A stretch of 64,000 nt of DNA from assembly GCA_036898135.1 (NCBI GenBank), contig CM072513.1, positions 38,884,768-38,948,767 of the forward strand, written 5' to 3'. This document shows, piece by piece, positions 41,287-44,130 of the stretch. A program made the position numbers and the translations under genes. A model generated the notes under the pieces. That model was not told the DNA's origin. It did not search any database and was given only the letters and a program-made list of their open reading frames with translations. The DNA comes from Oncomelania hupensis. Its lineage: Eukaryota; Mollusca; Gastropoda; Littorinimorpha; Pomatiopsidae. How positions within the stretch are numbered: position 1 is the first letter of the stretch; every line of letters starts with the position of its first letter.

Positions 41287-42536
41287 TTATTATAGCTCAG
41301 ATGCTTATCATGAGAAAATTTAACTTCTTCAGTAGTCCTCATATCTTTGGTCAGCTTATTGTTGATAGTTATTATTGTAGTCCGTGGTTCCAGAGATTTT
41401 TCATGTTTTTATTTTATTTTAACAGTTCATAGTACAGCAGCGACGTTTAAGAAATCTGGTGTCTTTACATTATGATGCAAACGAATCCCAGGAAAGTTGC
41501 AGGTGGAATCAGAGGGAGGGTGGGGAGAGGCAGGGTTCAGCAATAGAAGTGCCAATTACCATTATTTTGATTCTATTCAGTTTATAGGAACATGATTGCG
41601 TCTCAATGTCTCAGTTTGCAAAAACTTTATAATATATTTGTCGCTACATGTTTCAGTTTGAGAAAAAGATGATAATATATCTGCTGTTACATGTTTCAGT
41701 TTGCAGAAACTTGATAATTTATCTGCTACTATAAGTTTCAATTTGCAGAAACATGATACTATATCTGTTGCTGTTTCAATTTGCAGAAACTTCATAATAT
41801 AGCTGTCACTATATGTTTCAGGTTACAGAATAGCATCAAGAAATCTTTGAAAAACAATAGTTCAGCCTTCAGCAATATTGAGAGGAACTTTGTCAACCTC
41901 AATACATTTGTGGAAACTCTCAAATCAGACAACCAAGAACGTAAAATGAAAGCTGCGAATCTGAAAGAGAAGTTGTTGAAAGAGAGAGCGGATAAAGAGA
42001 AGGCTTTGGAAGAAGCTCGGCAAGCAAAACAACAACTGGAATGTTGTATTTTGCAGTACAGGTAACTAAATCAAAATTGCTTGTGCATACAAATTGATAG
42101 ATACTGTTGCATTTGTCTTAAATACAGCATAACAGTTACCCAATCTAAAGCTTTTTGTAACAGCTGAGGAATTGACAACTTGCTTGCAATCTCTAAATAA
42201 CTTCCTCAAAACAAAAAGATAGATTTTTTTAAAAGCAATTTAATTAAGGTTTTCTTTTCTGTCTACATTGTTAGGCAAGCACAAGCTGACCAGACACAAC
42301 AGTATCAGCAACTTCAGCAGGAGTCTGCGCAGCGACATCAACAGCTTTTGCAGGAGTCTGCCCAGCAACAGCAACAGCTGCAACAGCTTCTTCAGCAGCA
42401 GTTAGAGAGCATGAAGGCAGAGATACAAGCCCAGTATCAGCAGCACACGGGCCAGGTAATGCAGCACATTTCTAAGGTGGTGACAGATCCTGTGGCCGTT
42501 AGTGCTGGGGCTGGAGACAACAACGATGCTGACTGA
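3605..42536 (+). CDS. TRPM-family cation channel gene, 28 exons visible, 5' end missing
   Basis: A calcium-regulated cation channel of the TRPM family, expected in the plasma membrane. I joined 28 exons by GT-AG sites and phase; they give about 1,555 codons and end at TGA 42534-42536. Order: TRPM homology regions (exons 1-16), S1-S6 (exons 17-22), TRP helix (exon 22), a predicted fibronectin III domain (exons 23-24) and a coiled coil with a Gln-rich end (exons 25-28). S2 ends in EELRQ and S3 starts with NIID, giving the E-x-x-Q / N-x-x-D pair that binds calcium in TRPM2/4/5/8. The filter reads FGE and S6 ends NLLIARFG. There is no NUDT9 or alpha-kinase domain. The best resemblance is to the TRPM4/5/2/8 branch. 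All junctions are in phase except exon 7/8. The initiator methionine was not found; upstream exons may lie before the window or in the first 3.6 kb. Orthology to a named subtype is not claimed. Confidence 0.9.
4170..4323 (+). CDS. TRPM exon 2, start of MHR1
   Basis: The acceptor is TTGTCTTCAG and the donor GTAAGC. The peptide ends with TDSFGQLKFGGEDR and LLPSW, matching the TD-x-[YF]-G-x-[IL]-x-F-x-G segment that opens the TRPM homology region. It ends in phase 0 and joins exon 3 as FVRTAVSIP, the equivalent of the 'YVRVS' strand in other TRPMs. Confidence 0.85.
4996..5970 (+). mobile_element. hAT-like non-autonomous transposon carrying a zinc-finger ORF
   Basis: Ends CAGAACTTGTAAT and, inverted, CAGGGCTTGTAAT, flanked by a perfect 6-bp direct repeat AAGTAG at 4990-4995 and 5971-5976. 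It carries one short protein frame (5195-5590). The CAG start and 6-bp duplication fit a hAT-type element; no catalytic domain is present. Confidence 0.75.
5195..5590 (+). CDS. 131-codon protein with a BED-like Cys/His finger, in a transposon
   Basis: ATG 5195 is preferred to the in-frame ATG at 5120, because it begins the conserved part. The finger reads YCTVCQSEINYGPRG then L-x-x-x-F-H and a distal C-x-x-H, like the DNA-binding zinc fingers at the N-terminus of hAT-type transposases. The upstream WRWEWMEKEV is typical of such proteins. The rest is Ser/Gln-rich and ends SLSKFFKHT, so this is the N-terminal part without a catalytic core. Expression is unknown. Confidence 0.55.
   Translation: MEGRRIVQRGEAFDDIGVKNAWRWEWMEKEVNDERLGQYLRKITRNGRAYCTVCQSEINYGPRGRVSLEKQFHATAGQVCSTHPSVSADAHSVKSGCSTQQAVSVGTAPQKPVQGNCGHKQTSLSKFFKHT
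6135..7265. repeat. Polypyrimidine tracts: (CT)n, (CCT)n, (CTT)n, interrupted by a foldback element
   Basis: Strand-asymmetric pyrimidine runs at about 6135-6274, 6800-6886 and 7001-7265. Each goes from CT through CCT to CTT. Long open frames here (poly-Ser, Leu or Phe) are repeat artefacts. Confidence 0.95.
6275..6799. mobile_element. Foldback element with about 140-bp inverted arms
   Basis: The left arm (6275-6412) and right arm (6655-6799) are long imperfect inverted repeats: ACCCGGTACACATTGGTCGA against TCGACCAATGTGTATCGGGT. The loop (6413-6654) is unique. Both ends sit in (CTT)n, so the target duplication is hidden. No protein is encoded. Confidence 0.7.
7300..7780. other. AT-rich intron sequence without recognisable feature
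   Basis: Part of TRPM intron 2. Only short TTGA tandem units near 7735 were seen. Confidence 0.5.
7782..8219 (+). mobile_element. tRNA-derived SINE, copy 1
   Basis: The head resembles a tRNA with an A box (TGTGGTCTAATGGTAG) and a B box (GGGTTCGAGCCC). The body is shared with 40445-40878, and the 3' end is GCGCTATATAAGAACGATT plus (AAAT)n. Polymerase III transcription is inferred from the boxes. Confidence 0.8.
8700..9130 (+). repeat. Dispersed intronic repeat family B
   Basis: Shares phrases such as GAATCAGAA-x-x-AGCCAAATGT and GGAACATTACCT with 12330-13180 and 23700-24250. Contains AAGGTCAAGGT. Not coding. Confidence 0.6.
9469..9868 (+). CDS. TRPM exon 3, MHR1 with Ser-rich insert
   Basis: The acceptor is CTCTCCAG and the donor GTGTGT. 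The first third (FVRTAVSIPLELIQELLELF) aligns with the MHR1 start. About 70 residues of low-complexity Ser/Arg/Pro-rich sequence follow where other TRPMs have a short linker, and the conserved 'SVHGG' motif is replaced. Homology resumes near the end (LSRDLRNICRKTG, like 'GLIKAAxTTGA'). A one-base overhang pairs with exon 4. Confidence 0.85.
10259..10434 (+). CDS. TRPM exon 4, MHR1/2
   Basis: The acceptor is TCTGTCAG and the donor GTAATC. The joined sequence reads KTGAGLVLTWSGLQYSMIHEAL, corresponding to '[23 protein letters not shown]' in other TRPMs. The GGVNTG nucleotide-site signature is therefore replaced by WSGLQYS, which suggests the MHR1/2 ligand pocket is altered. It ends in phase 0. 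Confidence 0.9.
10470..10660 (+). repeat. Fragment of dispersed repeat family B
   Basis: Carries CAAAGGTCAAGGTTACTGGG and a following TTTTCTAAACG, as in the other family B copies. It lies in TRPM intron 4. Confidence 0.45.
10795..11146 (+). repeat. 28-bp minisatellite of acceptor-like units before TRPM exon 5
   Basis: About twelve units of TGTTTACATGTTGGTTTTGT plus TGTTTCAG. Each ends in a good 3' splice-site-like TGTTTCAG. The last unit changes to TTTCCACAG, the real acceptor. All three forward frames stay open because the unit is 28 bp and lacks stops. Confidence 0.9.
11147..11363 (+). CDS. TRPM exon 5, MHR2
   Basis: The acceptor TTTCCACAG lies immediately after a 28-bp minisatellite; the donor is GTGAGT. 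After a Pro-rich start the peptide has SHYFFLEDEATEEILMT, matching the 'SHFILVDDGT' strand of TRPM channels, then HFHCRLIEAFEN, like 'RLRRELEKTI'. A one-base overhang joins exon 6 across a 7.5-kb intron that contains an RTE-like LINE. Confidence 0.9.
11364..12330. other. Intron sequence without recognisable feature
   Basis: AT-rich. A SINE-like tail phrase (GATGCAGTCAATC) lies near 11880. Nothing else is supported. Confidence 0.4.
12330..13180 (+). repeat. Dispersed repeat family B, with internal cruciform
   Basis: Same family as 8700-9130 and 23700-24250. The part at 12416-12570 has become a hairpin with a tandem repeat loop. Confidence 0.55.
12416..12570. repeat. 38-bp inverted repeat enclosing 22-bp tandem repeats
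   Basis: The left arm 12416-12453 and right arm 12533-12570 pair at 37 of 38 positions. The loop consists of about 3.5 units of ACCTACTGACAGACTAGGTG plus TG, whose own unit is partly palindromic. Confidence 0.9.
13480..14640 (+). repeat. GGTCA-rich dispersed repeat family A, with inserted LINE tails
   Basis: Contains many AAGGTCA and TCAAGGTCA words and ends in CATATG(A/G)GC then TTTGCCCTTCTAG, like copies at 18200-18495, 25690-26450, 36600-37870 and 43240-44130. An RTE-like LINE tail (13955-14085, minus) and another LINE tail (14190-14345, minus) lie inside. Confidence 0.75.
14640..15126. other. Intron sequence without recognisable feature
   Basis: AT-rich, with a short CCACC tract near 15107. 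No coding potential is supported. Confidence 0.4.
15132..17325 (-). mobile_element. RTE-like LINE, 5'-truncated, copy 1
   Basis: Minus-strand pieces encode a reverse transcriptase: LPKKGNLQECENYRTISLIS, VFIDFKKAFDRVW (motif A), GVRQGCLLSPTLF (motif B), LRFADDIDG (motif C), then a C-terminal part with RRGRPKKRWEDNIREW. The 3' end is a GGATA-repeat tail (plus strand CCTATCCTATCC). Frames break near 15770, 16655 and 17026, so it is inactive. The endonuclease is missing. Confidence 0.88.
17486..17924. mobile_element. hAT-like MITE, 439 bp
   Basis: Ends CAGTAAGTCCTCGGGTTACG and, inverted, CAGGGGGTCCTCGAGTTACG. The flanks CAGTAACA (17478-17485) and TAGTAACA (17925-17932) agree at 7 of 8 positions, fitting an 8-bp target duplication. 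It is richer in CpG than its surroundings and has no transposase. Confidence 0.8.
18034..18200 (-). mobile_element. RTE-like LINE 3' tail fragment
   Basis: The same terminal sequence as at 15132 (CCTATCCTATCC, then CACCACAGATAATCGTTTAA), about 165 bp long. Confidence 0.85.
18200..18495 (+). repeat. Dispersed repeat family A, partial copy
   Basis: Contains ATCAAGGTCATCTCAAGGTC and ends in the shared TTTGCCCTTCTAG. A short GTCCCTTATACGCT hairpin motif is embedded near 18405. Confidence 0.6.
18858..18985 (+). CDS. TRPM exon 6, MHR2
   Basis: The acceptor is TTTGCAG and the donor GTAATA. The peptide MPVVCMLFNGSLDAMKMV then GIPVIVVE matches 'VPVVALIFEGGPNVI...VPVVVCE', a core Rossmann-like strand of the TRPM homology region. 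It ends in phase 0. Confidence 0.93.
19020..19260 (+). mobile_element. Diverged SINE copy
   Basis: Shares TCCATCATACTGACTTTAGA and GATCCTGATGCTCATATCCT with the SINE at 7782-8219, but is heavily mutated. Confidence 0.5.
19546..19646 (+). CDS. TRPM exon 7, MHR2 (donor phase unresolved)
   Basis: The acceptor is TTTGTGCAG. The peptide GSGGLADIIADVYI matches 'GTGRAADLLAYIHK'. The best donor (GTAAAT after 19646) leaves a two-base overhang, which does not fit the first acceptor of exon 8. The boundary is therefore provisional. Confidence 0.85.
19861..20130 (+). CDS. TRPM exon 8, MHR3 (acceptor unresolved)
   Basis: A strong CTGTTTCTCAG acceptor precedes 19861, but with exon 7 as drawn it shifts the frame into a stop. 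An alternative AG makes the exon start at 19880 and restores frame. The correct frame is clear from homology: GESQLKYIFDNLHLLTIYVP then LDSCIFEALLK, like 'LITVFHI...DIDVAILTALLKG'. The donor is GTAAGT. Confidence 0.85.
20470..20606 (+). repeat. Tandem acceptor-like units before TRPM exon 9
   Basis: Two full units and one partial unit of about 50 bp containing GCTTTTGTTTTAGTTCAG, ending at the real acceptor TGTTGTAG. Confidence 0.75.
20607..20705 (+). CDS. TRPM exon 9, MHR3
   Basis: The acceptor is ATGTTGTAG and the donor GTTTGT. It encodes a charged helical stretch (LVEIMKQTIKRFKLSL) in the ankyrin-like MHR3 region. Phase overhangs match both neighbours. Two extra acceptor-like repeats sit just upstream. 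Confidence 0.8.
20849..21000 (+). CDS. TRPM exon 10, MHR3
   Basis: The acceptor is TTTTGCAG and the donor GTAGGT. The peptide VDFFVEALKQNCMDIVKAFM then HMAHVLRLYTQ matches the TRPM helix pair 'LDALVMDRVAFVKLLIENG...RLEELYNT'. It ends in phase 0. Confidence 0.92.
21282..21429 (+). CDS. TRPM exon 11
   Basis: The acceptor is TCTTTTGCAG and the donor GTCAGT. It covers the variable linker before MHR4 and includes a Cys-rich segment (RCICQGCPNCD), whose function I cannot assign. A one-base overhang pairs with exon 12 to give a Leu codon. Confidence 0.8.
21739..21851 (+). CDS. TRPM exon 12, MHR4
   Basis: The acceptor is TTTCCTCAG and the donor GTATGT. The peptide HPIQELFLWSLHAELVDVAV matches 'YPLNELLIWACLMKRQVMAR', a strongly conserved MHR4 helix pair. 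It ends in phase 0. Confidence 0.93.
22282..22382 (+). CDS. TRPM exon 13, MHR4
   Basis: The acceptor is TTTTCACAG and the donor GTGAGT. The peptide KIASALVARQVFHSMSK matches 'MAKALVACKIYRSMAYEA'. A two-base overhang pairs with exon 14. Confidence 0.93.
22673..22877 (+). CDS. TRPM exon 14, MHR4
   Basis: The acceptor is TGTGTTTTAG and the donor GTGAGT. It encodes the helix QNLAIQTLKNCHQMDEMLTE and then WGNVSVLQLAILTHNSEFMS, matching 'LAVELLEQSFRQDE...W-S-T-CLKLAVSS'. It ends in phase 0. Confidence 0.92.
23145..23167 (+). CDS. TRPM exon 15, 23-nt microexon
   Basis: A very short exon (SDPKMQMR) between TTGCTTTCAG and GTCAGT. Its phase (0 in, two-base overhang out) fits exactly between exons 14 and 16. 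Joining exon 14 directly to exon 16 would shift the frame, which supports it being a real microexon. Confidence 0.7.
23539..23629 (+). CDS. TRPM exon 16, pre-S1
   Basis: The acceptor is TTTGGACAG and the donor GTACGT. The peptide YLSPRMKYLINF corresponds to the pre-S1 helix ('FYxAPIVKFWFN') that leads into the first membrane segment. It ends in phase 0. Confidence 0.85.
23700..24250 (+). repeat. Dispersed repeat family B
   Basis: Shares ACCTGGAAATACTTTGAGAT, AACAAGCCAAATGTTGGT and CAAAGGTCAAGGT with the other copies. It lies in the intron between exons 16 and 17. Confidence 0.65.
24260..24470 (-). repeat. SINE tail fragment and (CT)n tract
   Basis: A minus-strand SINE tail fragment (CAGGATCTAACTCAGG) is followed by CT dinucleotides at about 24398-24466. 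Confidence 0.55.
24470..25050. other. Intron with short ATT, ATG and CT-rich tracts
   Basis: No gene supported. A polypyrimidine tract (24820-24910) lies before the exon 17 acceptor. Confidence 0.4.
25051..25179 (+). CDS. TRPM exon 17, S1 and S2
   Basis: The acceptor is GATGCCAAG and the donor GTATTA. It encodes two hydrophobic segments (VVQVFFLGLFSYGLL and VFFTLIIWVATITW) followed by EELRQ. This S2 end is shared with TRPM4, and its Glu and Gln are two of the four residues that bind regulatory calcium in TRPM2/4/5/8. Confidence 0.92.
25378..25690 (-). mobile_element. Diverged SINE copy
   Basis: The reverse complement carries the SINE body (ATAGTGCTTTTCC, CTAACTCAAGCCG, GGGCGCATAGTCTGAC), starting with (TTTA)n on the plus strand as its tail. 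Confidence 0.7.
25690..26450 (+). repeat. GGTCA-rich dispersed repeat family A
   Basis: Carries AAGATCAAGGTCACAG, GAAGGTCAAGGTCATCCC and the terminal TTTGCCCTTCTAA. It is diverged. Confidence 0.65.
26494..26625 (+). CDS. TRPM exon 18, S2-S3 linker and start of S3
   Basis: The acceptor is TATGTTGCAG and the donor GTCGCT. After a basic linker it reads DWNIIDVITIFLFWQ. The Asn and Asp of N-x-x-D match the other half of the TRPM calcium site. It ends in phase 0. Confidence 0.92.
26690..27060. other. Intron, possible minus-strand LINE 3' end
   Basis: The minus strand has GGACAATAAAGGATTCTGTA near 26730, a polyadenylation-like LINE tail. No protein remains. Confidence 0.35.
27078..27330 (+). mobile_element. 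RTE-like LINE 3' fragment
   Basis: Encodes the C-terminal segment RRWYGHITRSSGLAKTILQG and RRGRTKKRWEDNIREWTGL, then ends with GGATAGGATAGGATAG. Confidence 0.9.
28071..28789 (+). mobile_element. DNA transposon with perfect 16-bp TIRs, 719 bp
   Basis: Begins CAGAGCTTATTCTAGG and ends with its exact inverse CCTAGAATAAGCTCTG. The 5-bp direct repeat TGAGG flanks it (28066-28070 and 28790-28794). It sits exactly at the stop codon of the Rex1-like LINE. It contains only a tiny frame (28394-28477). Confidence 0.85.
28394..28477 (+). pseudogene. 27-codon leftover of a possible transposase N-terminus
   Basis: Reads MASKKRTLFDFEFSGG, like the 'K-x-x-T-L-F-x-F-F' start of many hAT/ZMYM-type transposases. 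It stops after 27 codons with no catalytic region, so it is a remnant at best. Confidence 0.35.
29357..29527 (+). CDS. TRPM exon 19, S3-S4 and S4-S5 linker
   Basis: I placed the acceptor at AACTGTAG (29355-29356), because only this choice is in phase with exon 18; the nearer TCTCTCAG would break frame. It encodes YLLSLRLGMMVF (end of S3), S4 (LGRVLLSIDIFFFFMRIFQM) and the S4-S5 linker. The donor is GTGAGT. Confidence 0.9.
29808..32650 (-). mobile_element. CR1/L2-like LINE with intact 897-codon frame, copy truncated at 5' end
   Basis: The minus-strand frame 32646-29953 is uninterrupted: endonuclease C-terminal half (CGDFNFHYDDD, LDWVIV, LSDPHVI), reverse transcriptase (KHYRPVSNLPF, ALLDLSAAFDTLDH, GVPQGSVLGPVLF, KYADDTEL) and the typical CR1/L2 end (LCKLHWLPVKFRIQFKVCVL, PTLWNSLPANMR, LKTYLFKLAF). 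The endonuclease N-terminus is absent, so it was truncated on insertion. The 3' UTR ends in (ATT)n near 29808. The open frame implies a recent insertion in the TRPM intron. Confidence 0.92.
32662..32870 (-). mobile_element. RTE-like LINE 3' tail fragment
   Basis: CCTATCCTATTCTATTCTAT and CACCACAGATGATCGTTTAA, then a short coding remnant. It lies directly beside the CR1/L2-like LINE. Confidence 0.85.
33205..33385 (+). CDS. TRPM exon 20, S5, pore helix and filter
   Basis: The acceptor is ATCTGTAG and the donor GTATGT. It encodes S5 (FMIILLVFVLAYAVASES) and the pore loop GYWHVFGEFLLDEIEL. The filter triplet is FGE, as in TRPM6/7-type channels, while the following LDEIE resembles TRPM5 (LDEID). 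The intron before it holds a 2.8-kb LINE. Confidence 0.93.
33812..33971 (+). CDS. TRPM exon 21, outer pore and S6
   Basis: The acceptor is GTGTGTGCAG and the donor GTAATT. The outer pore has two Cys flanking a short loop (SCNPV...SPPCP), like the disulfide loop of TRPM2/4/5, and an N-D-S glycosylation sequon. S6 is MITNVLLLNLLIARFG; the usual Met of NLLIAMF is an Arg here. Confidence 0.93.
34503..34894 (+). CDS. TRPM exon 22, TRP helix and acidic linker
   Basis: The acceptor is GATCTTTCTAG and the donor GTAATT. The TRP helix YQAWHRCQIITEYYSRESLP is followed by PPPF, like '[23 protein letters not shown]'. A Cys cluster (RCCRSCCCKCAR), a plausible palmitoylation site, and an acidic Asp/Asn-rich linker come next. 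A one-base overhang joins exon 23. Confidence 0.93.
34946..35290 (-). repeat. LINE 3' tail with (AAT)n
   Basis: Starts with ATAATAATAAT and ACGGATTTTTATATAGCGGG, the same terminal sequence as 14190-14345. No protein remains. Confidence 0.6.
35610..35786 (+). CDS. TRPM exon 23, first half of a predicted FN3 domain
   Basis: The acceptor is TTTTCGCAG and the donor GTAAGC. The peptide VKAVRSADRRSIDVTWKKV then FHVRYRAKLYKVTI has the FN3 pattern of strand B with Trp and the C-strand Y/F-x-V-x-Y. Phase fits both neighbours. In canonical TRPMs this position is unstructured linker. Confidence 0.85.
36459..36599 (+). CDS. TRPM exon 24, second half of a predicted FN3 domain
   Basis: The acceptor is TTCAATTGCAG and the donor GTAATT. 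The peptide FSFWDLEPTSDYSVSVDSVI matches the FN3 E-F region (L-x-P-x-T-x-Y-x-V-x-V), with S-N-T-R-S-N-W closing like the G strand. Splitting an FN3 domain by one internal intron is common. Confidence 0.85.
36600..37870 (+). repeat. GGTCA-rich dispersed repeat family A with an inserted twin-TATA repeat
   Basis: Contains TCAGGGTCAAGGTCATAGGG, ATCTTCAAGGTTAAGGTCAT, and ends CATATGGGCGTTGCTCTTCTAG. C-rich and A-rich tracts occur at 36650-36728. A twin-TATA repeat copy lies at 37387-37585. Confidence 0.7.
37387..37585 (+). repeat. Twin-TATA repeat, copy 1
   Basis: Starts CCGACTCAACCAAAGCTTTT. It has CTATAAATGGC and, 65 bp on, ATATAAATAGCC, and ends with GTGCTGCTCATATAGG. Copies 2 and 3 lie at 39222-39418 and 51293-51474. 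Confidence 0.7.
37871..38430. other. Intron sequence without recognisable feature
   Basis: AT-rich, with no repeat family identified. The minus-strand open frame is not supported. Confidence 0.4.
38434..38527 (+). CDS. TRPM exon 25, linker
   Basis: The acceptor is ATGTTTTCAG and the donor GTGAGT. It encodes RDLVDMLNFENGQAQYVRNL and a short acidic stretch. Its two-base overhangs fit exons 24 and 26. There is no domain assignment. Confidence 0.85.
39222..39418 (+). repeat. Twin-TATA repeat, copy 2
   Basis: GCGGCTCAGCCAAAGCTTTT, GCTATAAATAGC twice, and GTTGCTCATATAGGAAGTGA. The best-preserved copy; the two GCTATAAATAGC words are short palindromes. Confidence 0.75.
39478..40040 (+). repeat. Dispersed repeat family G, copy 1
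   Basis: Starts with CCCCGTTGGGGGTGCCGGGG and ends with GTCCGCTGGACC plus a short AT-rich tail. Copies occur at 46277-46880 (+) and 54815-55330 (-). No protein homology found; probably a LINE or SINE 3' region. Confidence 0.75.
40147..40287 (+). CDS. TRPM exon 26, coiled coil
   Basis: The acceptor is TTTTCTGTAG and the donor GTGAGT. The peptide DLKDKTDGLRQEIGRVSVEL then RNDVLKKNLEKLGS shows heptad spacing. This is the position where TRPM channels carry their tetrameric coiled coil. Confidence 0.9.
40406..41040 (+). mobile_element. Second tRNA-like SINE, split by insertion of the first SINE
   Basis: The left piece (40406-40444) has an A-box-like GGCACAGTGGGTTAGTCG; the right piece (40879-41040) has a B box (GGTTCGATTCCC) and a tail with CAGTCAATCTAAACATTTCC. 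The insert at 40445-40878 is flanked by AAGGT on both sides. Confidence 0.75.
40445..40878 (+). mobile_element. tRNA-derived SINE, copy 2 (nested)
   Basis: Nearly identical to 7782-8219 (GTGGTCTAATGGTAGTGCTT, GGGTTCGAGCGC, GCGCTATATAAGAACGATTA). Flanked by AAGGT at 40440-40444 and 40879-40883. Confidence 0.85.
41206..41290. repeat. (ATT)n microsatellite
   Basis: About 27 ATT units in TRPM intron 26. Open frames reading poly-Tyr or poly-Ile here are artefacts. Confidence 0.95.
41573..41821 (+). repeat. About 42-bp minisatellite of acceptor-like units before TRPM exon 27
   Basis: About seven units start near 41576, 41610, 41651, 41694, 41736, 41774 and 41816, each with TTTCA(G/A)TTTGCAGAAAC or close to it. 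The last unit is the true acceptor TTTCAG plus the first bases of exon 27 (GTTACAGAAT). Confidence 0.85.
41822..42061 (+). CDS. TRPM exon 27, coiled coil
   Basis: The acceptor is TATATGTTTCAG and the donor GTAACT. It encodes a long charged helix (LKEKLLKERADKEKALEEAR). The acceptor is the last unit of a minisatellite whose unit also resembles the first bases of this exon. Confidence 0.92.
42275..42536 (+). CDS. TRPM exon 28, Gln-rich C-terminus and stop
   Basis: The acceptor is ACATTGTTAG. It encodes a Gln-rich helix made of near repeats (QQYQQLQQESAQ, HQQLLQESAQQQQQ), then VTDPVAVSAGAGDNNDAD and TGA at 42534-42536. The tail replaces the enzymatic C-termini of TRPM2/6/7. Confidence 0.93.
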
Positions 42537-43230
42537 TGAGAAGAAAATATTGTTGCTCAGTGTCTAAATGAGCTTCATATTTTCAAGGACAGAGGCACGT
42601 CTTGTACAATATCCTGCTATGGGATTGAAGATCTATTTTTCAATATGGCACAGTATCCTGCTACAGGACTGCTGATATATTCTTTTTATATGTATCTTGC
42701 ACTTAATCCTGCTAAGGGATTGTTAATCTTTCTTGGAATATACACTTTGCGCCATATCCTTCTCAAGAAGCAACTGTGATTGACAGGAGAGGAAATGTTA
42801 TGTTCTGGCAAATGTCCTGTTTAGCTTCGCATAGTAGTAAATATTCTTGCTTCCAAAAGAGACTACTTAAAATTTACTAGAAAGGATGAACATATTTTAC
42901 TACAATTACAGTTTGCTAACTTTACACTCAACCCTACCTTTTAAGTTGCAAATCCATTTTGGGATGTTGGATAATATTTGTTACCCATGCAATTGAAATG
43001 TGGGTTTCCTTCTCAGTGAAAATTTCAGGAATAATTTCTTAACATCAAAACCTAAAGAGAGAGAAAAGAGAAGAGAGCAGGTGAATTTGGTTGCATCAAA
43101 AGTTTTAAAAGTCACTACCTGGAGTGAATTTTTAAAAAAGTAAAGTTTGTTTACTAATCCTACTTCTATGGATTTTCCCAATTATTATAATATTGGACTC
43201 AAATCTTCACTTTTATGCTAGCACAATTTC
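42537..43230 (+). other. Probable 3' UTR of the TRPM gene, with imperfect tandem units
   Basis: Non-coding sequence after the stop. Between about 42605 and 42775 three or four imperfect units of about 50 bp share the core CCTGCTA-x-x-GGA-x-TG. I see no certain polyadenylation site; the limit at 43230 is where a dispersed repeat begins. Confidence 0.45.
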
Positions 43231-43239
43231 CTTTTTTGA

Positions 43240-44130
43240 CTCGCATGCATTTCCATGTGAGCCTATGTACACCTCCCAAAAAAATTTTCCAGATTTTTGT
43301 AAATCTGTGCAAGATGAGTTCTAAATTGTCCACAAATTCTATCAAAACAAAAATGTTCATCCGTCTGTCTGTGCAAAAACTTAAAAGTGGCTAAGTCCTC
43401 ACATGTTTCAACTATCACAACCAAGCTTGGTAAGATGGTGTGTACCCACGAGACCTCATAAATGATCAGTAAATGAATGACTTCACTTCAAGGGCAAGGT
43501 CACAGGGTCATCAAATTTTAGTCAAAATACAATTTTTCACAAAATTTTACTTTTTTTTCTCGATTATTAATATAGAACTTATGATTTTTTAATGCATAAT
43601 AGATATCAGTGAGACACACATACTTTGCAATTTGGTCCTCACTCCAAGGTCAAGGTCACTGGAACTGTCCAAAATCAGTTTGTTTAGGTACTTTGAAATT
43701 GTTACCTTGACCCAAAACTATGAAAGATATAAAGTCCAAACTTGTTGCATTTAGAGATGATAGATTCATCTTTCATATATTTTTCGTGTTTGCATTGATC
43801 TTGAAGGTCAAGGTCATTTTAGGCCTTGCAAAAACATACAAAAATAGGTAATAGTACAGTGGGATGGCTGTATAGTATGCAACAACATTTGATCAGACAT
43901 GCATGAAAGGGTCAAGGTCATCCCAAGGTCAAGTCACTGAAGGTCAAGGTCATCCCAAGATCAGGTTTTTTTTGGCATAATACAACTTTATTTGATAGTA
44001 TGTAAGTGTAGTTGGAGCTTGAGGTGAGTGTCATCTCAAGGTCAAGAGCATAGAAAGATCAAAGGCAGTATTTGCAAATATTGTGAGTTCCATAAAGAGC
44101 ATGTGAGTCATATGGGCTTTGCCCTTCTAG
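43240..44130 (+). repeat. GGTCA-rich dispersed repeat family A
   Basis: About ten AAGGTCA words, including CCAAGGTCAAGGTCACTGG and GAAGGTCAAGGTCATTTTAG. Ends CATATGGGCTTTGCCCTTCTAG-like. The best-preserved copy outside the gene body. Confidence 0.8.

Noticed and set aside
41070..41432. Poly-Tyr protein
   Set aside because: Artefact of the ATT microsatellite.
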